The notes: generated by a model from the sequence alone, not told the origin. 64,000 nt of DNA from an uncultured Bacteroidia bacterium (GCA_902761655.1 CACWLD010000007.1:1-64000), one strand, 5' to 3'; positions 21,260 to 31,463 are shown, counted from the stretch's first letter. Program-made: numbers and translations.

Positions 21260-22793
21260 TTTCCGCGTCTTCCTTCTTTAGGATCTTTTCCGGCTTCATC
21301 TGCGGGAAGAACAGCACGTCCTGTATTGCCGTCTGGCCGGTCATAAACATAGTGAGCCTGTCAATTCCCATACCCATTCCGGAGGTTGGAGGCATACCGT
21401 ACTCAAGCGCGCGGACAAAGTCCATATCTATGTACATCGCCTCGTCGTCTCCCTTGCTCTTGAGGGCTGCCTGCTCCTCGAACCTTTCCAGCTGGTCTAT
21501 AGGGTCGTTCAGCTCTGAATATGCGTTGGCAAGTTCCTTTCCGCAGACGAACAGCTCGAAGCGCTCGGTGAGGGTGGGATCCTTGCGGTGACGCTTTGTA
21601 AGAGGGGACATCTCAACCGGATAATCTATGATGAAGGTTGGCTGGATGAGGTTTTTCTCGCAGTATTCGCCAAAGATGGCGTCAATGAGCTTGCCCTTGC
21701 CCATTGAAGGCTCAACCTCTACGCCCAGCTGCTTGCAGGTTGCGCGGAGGGCGTCCTCGTCCATTCCCTTGACGTCCACTCCGGCGTACTCCTTGATGGC
21801 GTCCAGGATTGGAAGGCGACGGTATGTGCCGCCAAAGTCAACCTCGTTCCCGCCAATGTTCACCTTGGTGGTGCCGTTGACCTTCATTGCCACCTTGCAG
21901 AGCATCTTCTCCACGAAGTCCATCATCCAGAAATAGTCCTTGTAGGCCACGTATATCTCCATACAGGTGAACTCCGGATTGTGGGTCTTGTCCATACCCT
22001 CGTTGCGGAAGTCCTTTGCGAACTCGTATACGCCAAGATAACCGCCCACTATGAGCCTCTTGAGGAAGAGCTCGTTGGCAATTCGCATATACAGGTCTAT
22101 GTCAAGCGCATTGTGGTGGGTGATGAATGGCCTTGCGGTTGCTCCGCCCGGAATGCTCTGGAGGATAGGGGTTTCCACCTCAAGGCAACCGGCCTCGTCA
22201 AAGTACTCGCGCATAGTGGAGATGATCTTTGCCCTCTTGACAAAGGTCTCCTTGACCTGCGGGTTCACGATGAGGTCCACGTACCTCTGGCGGTAGCGGA
22301 GCTCGGGGTCCGTGAAGGCGTCGTGAACCACTCCGTCGGCCTCCTTGACAATGGGGAGAACGCGGAGCGACTTGCTCAGCACGGTGAGTTCCTTGGCGTG
22401 TACGGAAAGCTGTCCTGTCTGGGTGAAGAAGGCAAAGCCCTTGATGCCCACAATGTCACCTATGTCAAGGAGTTTCTTGAACACGGTGTTGTACATTGTC
22501 TTGTCCTCTCCGGGGCAGATCTCGTCACGTTTTATGTATATCTGGATGCGGCCCGTGTGGTCCTGCAGCTCGGCAAAGGAGGCGGCGCCCATAATGCGGC
22601 GCGACATAAGCCTTCCCGCTATGCATACGTCCTGCAGGTTGCCTTTTTCCGGGTCATATTCCTGCTCTATTTTCTTTGCGGTTGCGTTTACCGGATATAA
22701 TGCAGCCGGATAGGGCTCGATGCCCAATTCACGGAGCTGCCTGAGGGATTCTCTGCGGAGCAATTCCTGCTCGCTGTAGTCGGTATTTATCAT
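21249..22793 (-). CDS. lysS: Lysyl-tRNA synthetase, class II
   Basis: Charges tRNA-Lys with lysine. The OB anticodon-binding domain is at about residues 55-160 ([21 protein letters not shown]). The class II core has motif 2 [14 protein letters not shown] and motif 3 [13 protein letters not shown] choose the ATG at 22791-22793 ([11 protein letters not shown]), giving 514 residues. A longer frame from a TTG at 22811 would begin inside the likely -7 box (22809-22816). It is the first gene of the lysS-to-dxs run. Confidence 0.95.
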   Translation of the reverse strand: MINTDYSEQELLRRESLRQLRELGIEPYPAALYPVNATAKKIEQEYDPEKGNLQDVCIAGRLMSRRIMGAASFAELQDHTGRIQIYIKRDEICPGEDKTMYNTVFKKLLDIGDIVGIKGFAFFTQTGQLSVHAKELTVLSKSLRVLPIVKEADGVVHDAFTDPELRYRQRYVDLIVNPQVKETFVKRAKIISTMREYFDEAGCLEVETPILQSIPGGATARPFITHHNALDIDLYMRIANELFLKRLIVGGYLGVYEFAKDFRNEGMDKTHNPEFTCMEIYVAYKDYFWMMDFVEKMLCKVAMKVNGTTKVNIGGNEVDFGGTYRRLPILDAIKEYAGVDVKGMDEDALRATCKQLGVEVEPSMGKGKLIDAIFGEYCEKNLIQPTFIIDYPVEMSPLTKRHRKDPTLTERFELFVCGKELANAYSELNDPIDQLERFEEQAALKSKGDDEAMYIDMDFVRALEYGMPPTSGMGMGIDRLTMFMTGQTAIQDVLFFPQMKPEKILKKEDAENDV

Positions 22794-22808
22794 ATGTTCA
22801 AATTTGGA

Positions 22809-22816
22809 CAAAAGTA
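22809..22816 (-). promoter_or_regulatory. lysS promoter -7 box
   Basis: TACTTTTG on the minus strand matches TAnnTTTG perfectly and ends 15 nt before the lysS ATG, leaving only a very short leader. The -33 element is weak. Confidence 0.55.
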
Positions 22817-22849
22817 CTCATTTAATTTCTAAAATTGAAATATTTGAGG

Positions 22850-22857
22850 TATCTTTG
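22850..22857 (+). promoter_or_regulatory. recJ promoter -7 box
   Basis: TATCTTTG matches the -7 consensus and ends 27 bp before the recJ ATG, in a region divergent to lysS. The -33 match (TTTC near 22826) is poor. Confidence 0.5.
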
Positions 22858-22884
22858 TAAACTTTGGATAAGACCTGAAAAGAG

Positions 22885-24624
22885 ATGGCTAAGGAATGTA
22901 AATGGATACTGAAGGAACCCGCTGACGCGGCCAAGGTTTCCAGGCTCGCCGCGGAGCTTGGAATTGACAGCGTCCTTGCGGACCTTCTCGTAAAAAGGGG
23001 CGTGGAGACCTTTGAACAGGCCCGCTCCTTCTTCCGTCCGTCTCTTGAAGACCTGCACGACCCTTTCCTGATGAAAGATATGGACATTGCGGTCCAGCGC
23101 GTGCGCGACGCCATAACCGGAGGCCAGAGAATCCTGGTATACGGAGACTATGACGTAGACGGCACCACCGCGGTCTCCCTTGTGTATTCTTTCCTCAGGC
23201 GCTTCACCCCGGAAGTGGACTTCTACATCCCTGACCGCTACAGCGAGGGCTACGGCCTCTCAATGAAGGGCATCGACTATGCGGCCGGTTCCGGCGTAAA
23301 GCTCATCATAACCCTTGACTGCGGCATCAAGGCCATCGAGAAAGTGGAGTATGCCCGCACCAAGGGCATAGACGTGATAATCTGCGACCACCACCTGCCG
23401 GAGGCGGAGCTTCCAAAGGCCGTGGCCGTCCTTGACCCCAAGCGGGAGGACTGCCACTATCCTTTCGACGACCTTTCCGGCTGCGGCGTGGGCTTCAAGC
23501 TGGTGCAGGCTTATTCCATCCGCTACGGCATTCCTTTCGAATCCCTCATTCCCCTGCTGGACCTTCTGGTAGTGAGCATATCGGCGGACCTCGTTTCAAT
23601 GGTGGGGGAGAACAGGGTGCTGGCGCACTTCGGCCTCAAGCAGCTCAACGAGGACCCGCGCAAGGGCCTCCTTGCTATGATCTCCCTGTCCCAGCTGGAG
23701 CCAGGGCATCTTACAATTGACGATATCGTCTTCAAGATAGGCCCCCGCATCAACGCCGCGGGCAGGATGGACGAGGGGAAAAAGGCCGTGGAACTCCTTT
23801 CCGCCACGGATATGGACCGCGCCCTTGAGATAGGAAGGGAAATCAACGAAAAGAACAACGACCGCAAGGACATAGACCGCGAAATCACCCGCGAGGCCCT
23901 GGAAATGGTCCAGAAAGGCAAGTGCCTGATCAACGACAACGCAATAATCGTGTACAATCCGGGCTGGAACAAGGGAGTAGTGGGCATTGTGGCATCACGT
24001 TTGGTGGAAGCTTTCTATAAACCTACGGTTGTGCTTACCAATTCCAACGCCGCTGGCTTCATCACCGGATCCGCGCGCAGCGTGGCCGGCTTTGACCTTT
24101 ACGAGAGCATAGAGCACTGTGCGGACCTGCTTGAAGACTTCGGCGGCCACGTATACGCCGCCGGACTGACCCTCAAGCAGTCCAACATAAAGGAGTTTGC
24201 GGAAAGGATAAACGGCTTCATCTCCGGAAAGATCACAACGGAGATGCTTACTCCGGTGGTGACCATAGACGCAAAGCTGGACTTTGCCCAGATAACGCCA
24301 AAGTTCCTCAGGCTGCTCAAGCAGTTCCAGCCCTTCGGTCCGGGAAACAACAACCCGCTGTTCCTCACTGAGAACGTCTATGACGGAGGCAACGGCCGCA
24401 AGGTGGGAGCGGGCGGCGTGCACGTGAAGCTGGACCTCATCCAGGAGTCGCAGCCTTACCACCAGATTCCGGCAATAGCCTTCAATATGTCGGAATTTTA
24501 TGATTACATCAAGGCAGGAAATCCGTTCGATGCCTGTTATTCAATAGTGGAGAACTACTACAGGGGCAATTCCACTACGCAGCTCAGGATCAAGGACCTG
24601 CACGAACGTGAAGAGATAATTTAA
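22885..24624 (+). CDS. recJ: Single-stranded-DNA-specific exonuclease RecJ
   Basis: 5'-3' ssDNA exonuclease of the RecF pathway and base-excision/mismatch repair; 579 residues. The DHH phosphoesterase motif I is YGDYDVDG (D88, D90, D92), motif III is ICDHHLPE, and the DHHA1 domain contains GHVYAAGLTLK, equivalent to the GGH motif. A C-terminal OB-like domain follows (LKLDLIQESQPYHQIPAIAF). It starts a plus-strand run through parC, divergent from lysS. Confidence 0.95.
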   Translation: MAKECKWILKEPADAAKVSRLAAELGIDSVLADLLVKRGVETFEQARSFFRPSLEDLHDPFLMKDMDIAVQRVRDAITGGQRILVYGDYDVDGTTAVSLVYSFLRRFTPEVDFYIPDRYSEGYGLSMKGIDYAAGSGVKLIITLDCGIKAIEKVEYARTKGIDVIICDHHLPEAELPKAVAVLDPKREDCHYPFDDLSGCGVGFKLVQAYSIRYGIPFESLIPLLDLLVVSISADLVSMVGENRVLAHFGLKQLNEDPRKGLLAMISLSQLEPGHLTIDDIVFKIGPRINAAGRMDEGKKAVELLSATDMDRALEIGREINEKNNDRKDIDREITREALEMVQKGKCLINDNAIIVYNPGWNKGVVGIVASRLVEAFYKPTVVLTNSNAAGFITGSARSVAGFDLYESIEHCADLLEDFGGHVYAAGLTLKQSNIKEFAERINGFISGKITTEMLTPVVTIDAKLDFAQITPKFLRLLKQFQPFGPGNNNPLFLTENVYDGGNGRKVGAGGVHVKLDLIQESQPYHQIPAIAFNMSEFYDYIKAGNPFDACYSIVENYYRGNSTTQLRIKDLHEREEII

Positions 24625-24637
24625 TTTTTTTAAGAAT

Positions 24638-25348
24638 ATGTTGTTTACATTACTCCAGTCTGAACTCGAGGGCGCCGTATCCGCAGAGGCCGCCCAGGTT
24701 ATTCCGCAAGAGCAGTCTTTCTCCCTGATCCAGATGGCATCCAAGGGCGGATGGCTCATGATTGTGCTCGTCCTGCTCTCCATAGCCGCCATTTACATCT
24801 TTGGCAAGAAGTGGTGGATGATCAGCCGCGCAAACAAGATTGACAAGAACTTTATGAGGGATATCAGGGACTATATCCACGAGGGCAAGATCAAGTCCGC
24901 GGCAATGCTCTGCCAGAGGTACGATTCCCCAATCGCCCGCCTCGTAGAGAAGGGTATCGAGCGTATCGGACGTCCCCTCGGAGACATCCAGACTTCAGTG
25001 GAGAACACCGGCAACGTTGAGGTGGCCCGCCTTGAAAGGGGACTTCCTTTCCTTGCCACCATCGCCGGAGGCGCGCCAATGATCGGATTCCTTGGAACCG
25101 TAATAGGAATGGTGCAGGCCTTCTTCGATATGGCAAACGCAGGCAACAACATTGACATCACGCTTCTTTCCAACGGTATATACACCGCAATGATCACAAC
25201 CGTGGGCGGTCTTATCGTGGGAATCCTGGCATATTTCGGATACAACTACCTTACATCAAGGATTTCGGACCTGGTCTTCAGGATGGAGAGCGCCACAATT
25301 GACTTTATGGACCTTCTCCACGAGCCCGCAAGCGCAGAGGAGGAATAA
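24638..25348 (+). CDS. exbB: MotA/TolQ/ExbB proton channel protein
   Basis: Inner-membrane pentamer component of an ExbB-ExbD motor that uses proton-motive force to energise outer-membrane transport or envelope processes; 236 residues. The first helix is MIVLVLLSIAAIYIFG. The cytoplasmic domain then leads to the paired helices FLATIAGGAPMIGFLGTVIGM and ITTVGGLIVGILAYFGYNYL with the family's GTVxGM pattern. It is followed after 3 bp by exbD and then a tonB-like gene, so the three probably form one complex. Confidence 0.9.
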   Translation: MLFTLLQSELEGAVSAEAAQVIPQEQSFSLIQMASKGGWLMIVLVLLSIAAIYIFGKKWWMISRANKIDKNFMRDIRDYIHEGKIKSAAMLCQRYDSPIARLVEKGIERIGRPLGDIQTSVENTGNVEVARLERGLPFLATIAGGAPMIGFLGTVIGMVQAFFDMANAGNNIDITLLSNGIYTAMITTVGGLIVGILAYFGYNYLTSRISDLVFRMESATIDFMDLLHEPASAEEE

Positions 25349-25351
25349 ACA

Positions 25352-25762
25352 ATGGCTATTAAGAGAAGCACAAAGGTGATTTCGGATATCTCTATGTCCT
25401 CTATGACGGACATAGTGTTCCTGCTGCTCATCTTCTTCCTGGTAACGTCCACGCTGGTTAACCCCAACGCCCTCAAGCTTTTGCTTCCCAAGAGCACGGG
25501 CCAGGTTTCCGCAAAGGCAACGGTGAGCGTTTCCATCAAGGACTGGGGCAACGATACCTACACATACCATATCAACGGCAGCGAGGTGCCCACGATGCCC
25601 TCCCAGGTTGAGGACCAGCTGGTTGGCCTGCTGCAGATGGAAGAAGATCCCACGTTCTCAATCTATTCTGACGAGAGCGTTCCTATCCGGGAGGTGGTGT
25701 CAATGATGAACATTGCCAAGCGGAACCATTATAAAGTGATTTTGGCAACACAACCTGAGTGA
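25352..25762 (+). CDS. exbD: Biopolymer transport protein ExbD/TolR
   Basis: Partner of ExbB; 136 residues with a single N-terminal helix SSMTDIVFLLLIFFLV. The conserved membrane Asp (D20) is the proton-carrying residue of the family. The periplasmic domain carries the usual ExbD pattern ending in IREVVSMMNIAKRNHYKVILAT. Its TGA overlaps the ATG of the next gene (TGATG), indicating translational coupling. Confidence 0.9.
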   Translation: MAIKRSTKVISDISMSSMTDIVFLLLIFFLVTSTLVNPNALKLLLPKSTGQVSAKATVSVSIKDWGNDTYTYHINGSEVPTMPSQVEDQLVGLLQMEEDPTFSIYSDESVPIREVVSMMNIAKRNHYKVILATQPE

Positions 25763-26538
25763 TGAAAGAGTATTTAAGGGTAAGGGGCAAGGACGAGAAG
25801 ACCGCCACCGCGGTGGGTCTTGGCGTGGCCGTGGCAATACACCTGGCCGCCATAGTCTTCTGCAGCTTTACCGGACTCTCATATCTTTATCCTCCTCCGC
25901 AGGAAACCACTTTCCTGATGGACTTCTCTGAGGTTGAAGAGGAAGATACTCCGCTGAGGTACGGCACCCAGCCCCGCGGGGAGAACCCTGACCTGGACCG
26001 CCCGATAGAGCTTGTCCAGCGTGCGGAATCCCCGTATGAGGCCAACGTCTCCCAAAACCTGACCCCGGCCACCAGGCCGGACAACTTTGGGGACGTGGAC
26101 GTGCCAACCCCGCCTCAGGAGCCGGTGCTCGACCCCCGCGCCGCATTCCCCGGAATGGCCGCCCAGGATACTTCCCTGACGGCACCGCATTCCGCACAGC
26201 AGGGTTCGGACACCTACAAGGCCGGCCAGCCGGACGGCAATACCAGCAAGGGCAACACAACGGGTTCGCCCAATGTGCACGTGAAAGGACGTTCCGTAGT
26301 GGGCAACCTTCCAAGGCCGCAGTATGATGTGCAAAGGGAAGGAAGGGTGGTAGTGACTATCACCGTAGACCAGTACGGAAAAGTAACAAAAGCGGTTCCG
26401 GGTGCGGACGGAACTACAATTACAGATCAGACACTCTGGGCTGCGGCCAGGAAGGCTGCGATGGAATCCCATTTCAACGCAAGCAACGACCCTGTCCCGT
26501 CCCAGGGAACAATAACTTATGAATTCAAATTAAAGTAA
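25762..26538 (+). CDS. TonB-like energy transducer
   Basis: 258 residues from the ATG at 25762, which shares one base with the exbD stop. One N-terminal membrane anchor (VAVAIHLAAIVFCSFTG) precedes a Pro-rich, acidic periplasmic linker with segments such as VDVPTPPQEPVLDP. The C-terminal domain GRVVVTITVDQYGKVTKAV is the TonB_C fold that contacts TonB boxes of outer-membrane receptors. Position after exbB-exbD supports a complete TonB-type motor. Its stop overlaps the next start (TAATG). Confidence 0.85.
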   Translation: MKEYLRVRGKDEKTATAVGLGVAVAIHLAAIVFCSFTGLSYLYPPPQETTFLMDFSEVEEEDTPLRYGTQPRGENPDLDRPIELVQRAESPYEANVSQNLTPATRPDNFGDVDVPTPPQEPVLDPRAAFPGMAAQDTSLTAPHSAQQGSDTYKAGQPDGNTSKGNTTGSPNVHVKGRSVVGNLPRPQYDVQREGRVVVTITVDQYGKVTKAVPGADGTTITDQTLWAAARKAAMESHFNASNDPVPSQGTITYEFKLK

Positions 26539-27893
26539 TGGAACCAGAGAAAAAGTATTCTTCCGAGGGAAGAGTCTTGAGGCCACGCAGAAAGGGGCCT
26601 TCAGCAGGGGATGCCGGCCGTGAGGGAGGGCATCGCAGCTTCGAAAACAGAAACTATGAAGAACACAGGAGCGGTTACCGCCGCGAGGGCGGGTACCGCA
26701 GTCAGGATGACCATCGCCGCGAGGGCGGCTACCGCAGCCAGGAAGGCGGCTATCGCCGTGAAGGCGGTTACCGCAGCAACCAGGAGGGTGGCTATCGTCG
26801 CGAAGGCGGCTACCGCAGCAGCCAGGAGGGCGGCTATCGCCGTGAGGGCGGTTACCGCAACAACCAGGAAGGCGGCTACCGTCGCCCGGAGGGCGGACAT
26901 CGCAGCCAGGAAGGCGGATACCGTCGCGAGGGTGGCTATCGCAGCCAGGATGGCTCCGGCCGCAGCAATTACCGCGGACAGTCTTCCCAGAGGGGAGGCT
27001 ATCGCCAGGGCGGCAACCGTCCGGGTGGTCCGCACAAAGGCGCCCCCAAGTCCTATGGCCGCCGTCCCGTACAGTTCACTGACAGGGACGAGGAGGGAAT
27101 CAACAGGATGATCAGCCGCAAGGCAGAATCCGACGCCCGTTCATACGAGGGCAGGCAGGTTCCCGACACTTTCCAGGAGGAGATCCGTCTCAACAAGTTC
27201 ATCGCCAATTCAGGCGTATGCTCACGCCGTGAGGCTGACACCCTCATCCAGGCGGGCGTAGTCACCGTAAACGGAGAAGTGGTTACCGAACTTGGAACCA
27301 AGATCAACGTCCTCAAGGACGAGGTCAAGTTCAACGGAGAGCGCCTCAAGGGAGAGCAGAAGGTATACGTGGTAATGAACAAGCCCAAGGGATTCGTAAC
27401 CACAGCCAGCGACCCGCACGCAGAGAAGACCGTTATGGACCTTATGAAAGACTGCACTTACAGGGTATTCCCAGTGGGCAGGCTTGACAAGACCACCACA
27501 GGTGTCCTTATGCTTACAAATGATGGAGAGATGGCTGAGAGGCTTACCCATCCTTCATTTGACAAGAAGAAGATTTACCAGGTGATCCTGGACCACGATC
27601 TCAAGCAGGAGGATTTTGACAAGATACTTCAGGGAATAGAGCTCAACGACGGAGAAATCAAGGCCGACGAGCTTGAATACATAGACGAGCACGACCGCCG
27701 CAAGCTTGGAATAGAGATCCATTCCGGAAAGAACCGCATTGTAAGGCGCATATTCGAGTCTCTCGGATATGAAGTCCGCGCCCTTGACAGGGTTTATTTC
27801 GCGGGTCTTACCAAGAAGGGCCTCAAGAAAGGCGAGTGGAGATATCTCACTGACAGTGAAGTAAGTATCCTCAGAATGGGAGCATTTCTGTAA
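26538..27893 (+). CDS. RluB/RsuA-type pseudouridine synthase with an Arg/Gly/Tyr repeat domain
   Basis: rRNA pseudouridine synthase, 451 residues. Residues about 1-190 are low complexity and built from tandem EGGYRREGGYRS-like units, likely disordered and RNA-binding. An S4 domain follows (RLNKFIANSGVCSRREAD), then the catalytic domain with GRLDKTTTGVL, where D317 is the nucleophile, and IHSGKNRIVRRIFESLGYEV. Family members modify 23S or 16S rRNA; the exact site is not predictable. Start and stop overlap its neighbours (TAATG on both sides), so it is translated with tonB-like and era. Confidence 0.92.
   Translation: MEPEKKYSSEGRVLRPRRKGPSAGDAGREGGHRSFENRNYEEHRSGYRREGGYRSQDDHRREGGYRSQEGGYRREGGYRSNQEGGYRREGGYRSSQEGGYRREGGYRNNQEGGYRRPEGGHRSQEGGYRREGGYRSQDGSGRSNYRGQSSQRGGYRQGGNRPGGPHKGAPKSYGRRPVQFTDRDEEGINRMISRKAESDARSYEGRQVPDTFQEEIRLNKFIANSGVCSRREADTLIQAGVVTVNGEVVTELGTKINVLKDEVKFNGERLKGEQKVYVVMNKPKGFVTTASDPHAEKTVMDLMKDCTYRVFPVGRLDKTTTGVLMLTNDGEMAERLTHPSFDKKKIYQVILDHDLKQEDFDKILQGIELNDGEIKADELEYIDEHDRRKLGIEIHSGKNRIVRRIFESLGYEVRALDRVYFAGLTKKGLKKGEWRYLTDSEVSILRMGAFL
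26670..26960 (+). repeat. Coding tandem repeat (GGYRREGGYRS units)
   Basis: In-frame imperfect repeats of about 36-42 bp such as GAAGGCGGCTATCGCCGTGA encode EGGYRREGGYRS-type units. The repeat is protein-coding and not an array with spacers. Such runs change copy number easily by slippage. Confidence 0.85.
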
Positions 27894-28771
27894 TGCATAA
27901 GTCCGGATTCGTAAATATCATAGGAAATCCCAACGTGGGCAAGTCCACCCTTATGAACGCGTTGGTGGGAGAGAAACTGAGCATTGTCACAGCCAAGGCG
28001 CAGACCACCAGGCACCGCATAATGGGCATTGTCAACGGTGAGGATTACCAAATAGTCTATTCCGACACACCGGGAATCCTGAGGCCCAATTACCGCCTCC
28101 AGGAGAATATGATGGATTTTGTTCGCACCGCGATTGGCGATGCGGACATTATCCTTTATGTGACCGATACCGTAGAGAAGCCTGACAAGAACCAGGAATA
28201 TGTCCTCAAGCTCAAGGATCTGCAGTGCCCGGTCATAGTGGTAATAAACAAGATAGACCTCAGCGACCAGCCGCGGGTGCTCCAGCTTATGGATTATTGG
28301 AAGGAGCAGCTGCCGCAGGCGGTGGTGATTCCGGCGTCAGCCGCGCATCAGTTTGGAATGGAGGCCATAATGGCCCAGATTCTGGACAAGCTGCCGGCAA
28401 GCCCGCCGTGGTATGACAAGGACACCTTCACGGACAGGAACCTGCGCTTCTTCGCATCGGAAATCATCCGTGAAAAGATACTGCTCAATTACGGGCAGGA
28501 GATCCCTTACAGCTGCCAGGTTGAGGTTGAGTCCTTCAAGGAAGGGACTGAGAGATACGAGATAGCCGCCGTCATTTACGTGATGAGGGATTCCCAGAAG
28601 GGCATCATCATTGGCAAGGGCGGATCGGCGCTCAAGAAGCTTGGGACGGAGTCCAGGCTTGAGATGGAAGATTTCTTCCAGAAGAAGGTGTTCCTGTCGC
28701 TCTACGTGAAAGTGGACCCTGACTGGAGGGAGAGCCGGAAAGAACTTCGCCGGTTCGGCTATGAAGAATAA
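27893..28771 (+). CDS. era: GTPase Era
   Basis: Essential Ras-like GTPase that checks 16S rRNA 3'-end maturation; 292 residues. G1 is GNPNVGKST, G3 is SDTPG, G4 is NKID and G5 is PASAAH. The C-terminal KH domain carries GIIIGKGGSALKKLGTESR. The ATG at 27893 shares a base with the previous TAA. Its 3' end overlaps parC by 11 bp. Confidence 0.97.
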   Translation: MHKSGFVNIIGNPNVGKSTLMNALVGEKLSIVTAKAQTTRHRIMGIVNGEDYQIVYSDTPGILRPNYRLQENMMDFVRTAIGDADIILYVTDTVEKPDKNQEYVLKLKDLQCPVIVVINKIDLSDQPRVLQLMDYWKEQLPQAVVIPASAAHQFGMEAIMAQILDKLPASPPWYDKDTFTDRNLRFFASEIIREKILLNYGQEIPYSCQVEVESFKEGTERYEIAAVIYVMRDSQKGIIIGKGGSALKKLGTESRLEMEDFFQKKVFLSLYVKVDPDWRESRKELRRFGYEE

Positions 28772-31463
28772 GGAGCAAGAGATGGAAGACGAAGAATTGA
28801 TGGTAGAAGAAGTCCCCGTAGAAGAAGGGGAATCCACTGGCAGGTTCGCCAAGCTGCTGGGAAGCGACAGCAACAAGTTCAAGCTGTCAGGGATGTTCAA
28901 GGACTGGTTCCTTGACTATTCCTCCTACGTTATCCTGCAGAGGGCGGTGCCCCATATAGTAGACGGACTCAAGCCTGTACAGCGCAGGGTCCTGCACGCA
29001 ATGTATATGATGGACGACGGTTCCTACACCAAGGTCGCCAACATTGTGGGCCAGGCAATGCAGTACCATCCTCACGGAGACCAGTCCATCCTTGGAGCCC
29101 TGGTCCAGCTGGGCCAGAAGGGCCTTGCAATAGACTGCCAGGGAAACTGGGGCAACATCCTTACCGGAGACTCCAACGCCGCTCCTCGTTACATAGAGGC
29201 CCGTCTGAGCAAGTTTGCCAAGGAAGTCTTCTTTGACAAGAAGATTACCAACTGGATGACGTCCTACGACGGCCGCAACCAGGAGCCTACTGAGCTTCCG
29301 GTGCGTTTCCCGCTCCTGCTTGCGCAGGGAACGGAAGGCATTGCCGTGGGTATGGCCTCCAAGATCCTTCCGCATAACTTCAACGAACTGCTGGACGCTT
29401 CAATAGCCATCCTCAAAGGGGAAGATTACGAGCTCTACCCTGATTTCCCAACCGGAGGCTTCGCAGACTGTTCCAAGTATATGAAGGGTCACCGCGGAGG
29501 TTCCGTGAAGATCCGCGCCAAGATAGAGAAGGTAGACAAGAATACCATTGTCATCACTGAGCTCCCGTACACCCGTACGGCACCAATGCTCATCGACTCC
29601 ATTCTCAAGGCAAAGGACAAAGGCAAGATAAAGATCAAGAAGATAGAGGATATGACCACGGAGAAGGTGGAGATAATCATCCACCTGCCCAACGACGTGT
29701 CCCCTGACAAGACCATAGACGCGCTTTACGCCTTCACTGACTGCGAGTACAGCGTTTCTCCAAACGCCTGCGTCATCAAGGACAACAAGCCGCAGTTCCT
29801 GGACGTGCACCAGATCCTGGAGTACGACACATTCCACACACGCGACCTCCTTGGCCGCCAGCTCCAGATAAAACTGGAGGAACTGGAGAACGACTGGCAC
29901 TACAGCTCCCTTGAAAGGATATTCTTCGAGAACCGCGTCTACAAGATCCTGGAGCACGACCAGAAGAGCTGGGAGGACCAGCTGGATGACATATTCACCC
30001 AGATGAAGACCTACCAGGACCTCTTCCACAGGGAGATAGTGATGGATGACATCCTGAAGCTGGTGGACAAGCCGGTGCGCAGGATTTCCAAGTTTGACAC
30101 CAAGGCTATGGACGAGCGCATCCGCGGCCTTGAAGACCAGATGAAAGCCGTCCAGGACGACCTGGAGCACCTTACCCGCTACACCATCAACTGGTTCCGG
30201 AGCCTCAAGAAGAAATACGGCGATATGTTCCCGCGCCAGACGGAACTCACCGGTTTCGAGACCATCTCAGTCACAAAGGTGGTCAACAACAACGCCAAGC
30301 TTTACGTGAACAAGGCGGAAGGCTTCGTGGGCATAGGCCTGAAGAAGGCGGACGGCGTGGAACTGGTGGGCGAGTGCTCCGATATGTCAGAGGTGGTTGT
30401 CATATCCAAGGACGGTAAATACCGCATTTCCAAGGTTACGGACAAGGCGTTCTTCTGGAACAACATCATATATGTGGGCGTTTTCAACCGCAACGACACC
30501 CGCACAATCTACAACGTGATATACCGTGAGGGCAAGACCGCGCTGTCTTACGCCAAGCGTTTTGCCATCACCTCAATAACCAGGGACAAGGACTATGACA
30601 TCACCAACGGCACGCCCGGATCGTCCCTGCTCTGGTTCAGCGCCAACCACAACGGCGAGGCTGAGACCGTGAAGATATTCTTCCGTCCCCGCACCAAGCT
30701 CAAGAAGGTCACCTCAGAATACGATTTCTCCACCCTTGCCATCAAGGGAAAGACCTCCAGGGGCAATCTGGTGTCCAAGAACCCCATCCAGCGCATTACC
30801 CTCAAGAGCAAGGGCGTATCCACAATTTCCGGCAAGGATATGTGGTACGATTCAGACATCCAGAAGCTCAACGACGAGGGCCGCGGCCTGTACCTGGGAC
30901 AGTTCGACACGGAAGACAAGGTACTTGCCATCTTCCGCAACGGAACGTTCTACACCACTTCCTTTGACGTTTCCAACCGCTATCAGGGCGATGTGCTATC
31001 CATAGAGAAATTCGACCCTGACAAGACATACACCGCACTTTATTACGATGCGTCCGTCAAGGCCTTCTACGTAAAGCGCTTCTCATTCGTGCTCAGCGAC
31101 AACACTCCGCTCTCCTTCATCGCGGAGGGCAGGGGTTCGTACCTGGTGGACCTGAGCAAGGACCTTCATCCGCAGTTCCAGGTCACCTTCGGCGGGAAAA
31201 ACGCCTCCAGGAGTCCGGAGGCCGTGGATGCGGAAGAGTACATCGGCAAGAAGGGCATCGCCGCAAAGGGCAAGAAGTGCTCGGACCGCTGGGAGGTTGC
31301 AAGCGTGGCGTTCATAGAGCCGCTCCACAAGCCGGAGGACGACGCCCCGCAGGTGCCGGAAGAGGAGTTCGTGGAGATAGATATGAACGATATCATTGAC
31401 ATTGACACCCCGGAACAGGATTTGGGCGAAATCCCTGAGATTGAAGAGCTTACATTATTCTAA
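28761..31463 (+). CDS. parC: DNA topoisomerase IV subunit A
   Basis: Cleavage subunit of type II topoisomerase; 900 residues. The catalytic tyrosine is Y144 in AAPRYIEARLSKFA. The quinolone-region helix shows YHPHGDQSILGALV. The tower and C-gate are followed by a divergent C-terminal beta-pinwheel and an acidic tail (DMNDIIDIDTPEQDLGEIPE). The length matches the ParC-like protein of Bacteroidota. The partner parE is not in the window. It overlaps era by 11 bp; GH43 genes begin 29 bp after the stop with no terminator seen between. Confidence 0.93.
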   Translation: MKNKEQEMEDEELMVEEVPVEEGESTGRFAKLLGSDSNKFKLSGMFKDWFLDYSSYVILQRAVPHIVDGLKPVQRRVLHAMYMMDDGSYTKVANIVGQAMQYHPHGDQSILGALVQLGQKGLAIDCQGNWGNILTGDSNAAPRYIEARLSKFAKEVFFDKKITNWMTSYDGRNQEPTELPVRFPLLLAQGTEGIAVGMASKILPHNFNELLDASIAILKGEDYELYPDFPTGGFADCSKYMKGHRGGSVKIRAKIEKVDKNTIVITELPYTRTAPMLIDSILKAKDKGKIKIKKIEDMTTEKVEIIIHLPNDVSPDKTIDALYAFTDCEYSVSPNACVIKDNKPQFLDVHQILEYDTFHTRDLLGRQLQIKLEELENDWHYSSLERIFFENRVYKILEHDQKSWEDQLDDIFTQMKTYQDLFHREIVMDDILKLVDKPVRRISKFDTKAMDERIRGLEDQMKAVQDDLEHLTRYTINWFRSLKKKYGDMFPRQTELTGFETISVTKVVNNNAKLYVNKAEGFVGIGLKKADGVELVGECSDMSEVVVISKDGKYRISKVTDKAFFWNNIIYVGVFNRNDTRTIYNVIYREGKTALSYAKRFAITSITRDKDYDITNGTPGSSLLWFSANHNGEAETVKIFFRPRTKLKKVTSEYDFSTLAIKGKTSRGNLVSKNPIQRITLKSKGVSTISGKDMWYDSDIQKLNDEGRGLYLGQFDTEDKVLAIFRNGTFYTTSFDVSNRYQGDVLSIEKFDPDKTYTALYYDASVKAFYVKRFSFVLSDNTPLSFIAEGRGSYLVDLSKDLHPQFQVTFGGKNASRSPEAVDAEEYIGKKGIAAKGKKCSDRWEVASVAFIEPLHKPEDDAPQVPEEEFVEIDMNDIIDIDTPEQDLGEIPEIEELTLF

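Noticed and set aside
22794..22811. TTG start at 22811 for lysS giving six extra residues
   Set aside because: The TTG overlaps the likely -7 box at 22809-22816, so it would not be transcribed; the ATG at 22793 is preferred.
26670..26960. Possible CRISPR array because of regular repeats of about 40 bp
   Set aside because: Repeats are contiguous, in frame and encode a protein repeat; there are no unique spacers and no cas genes.
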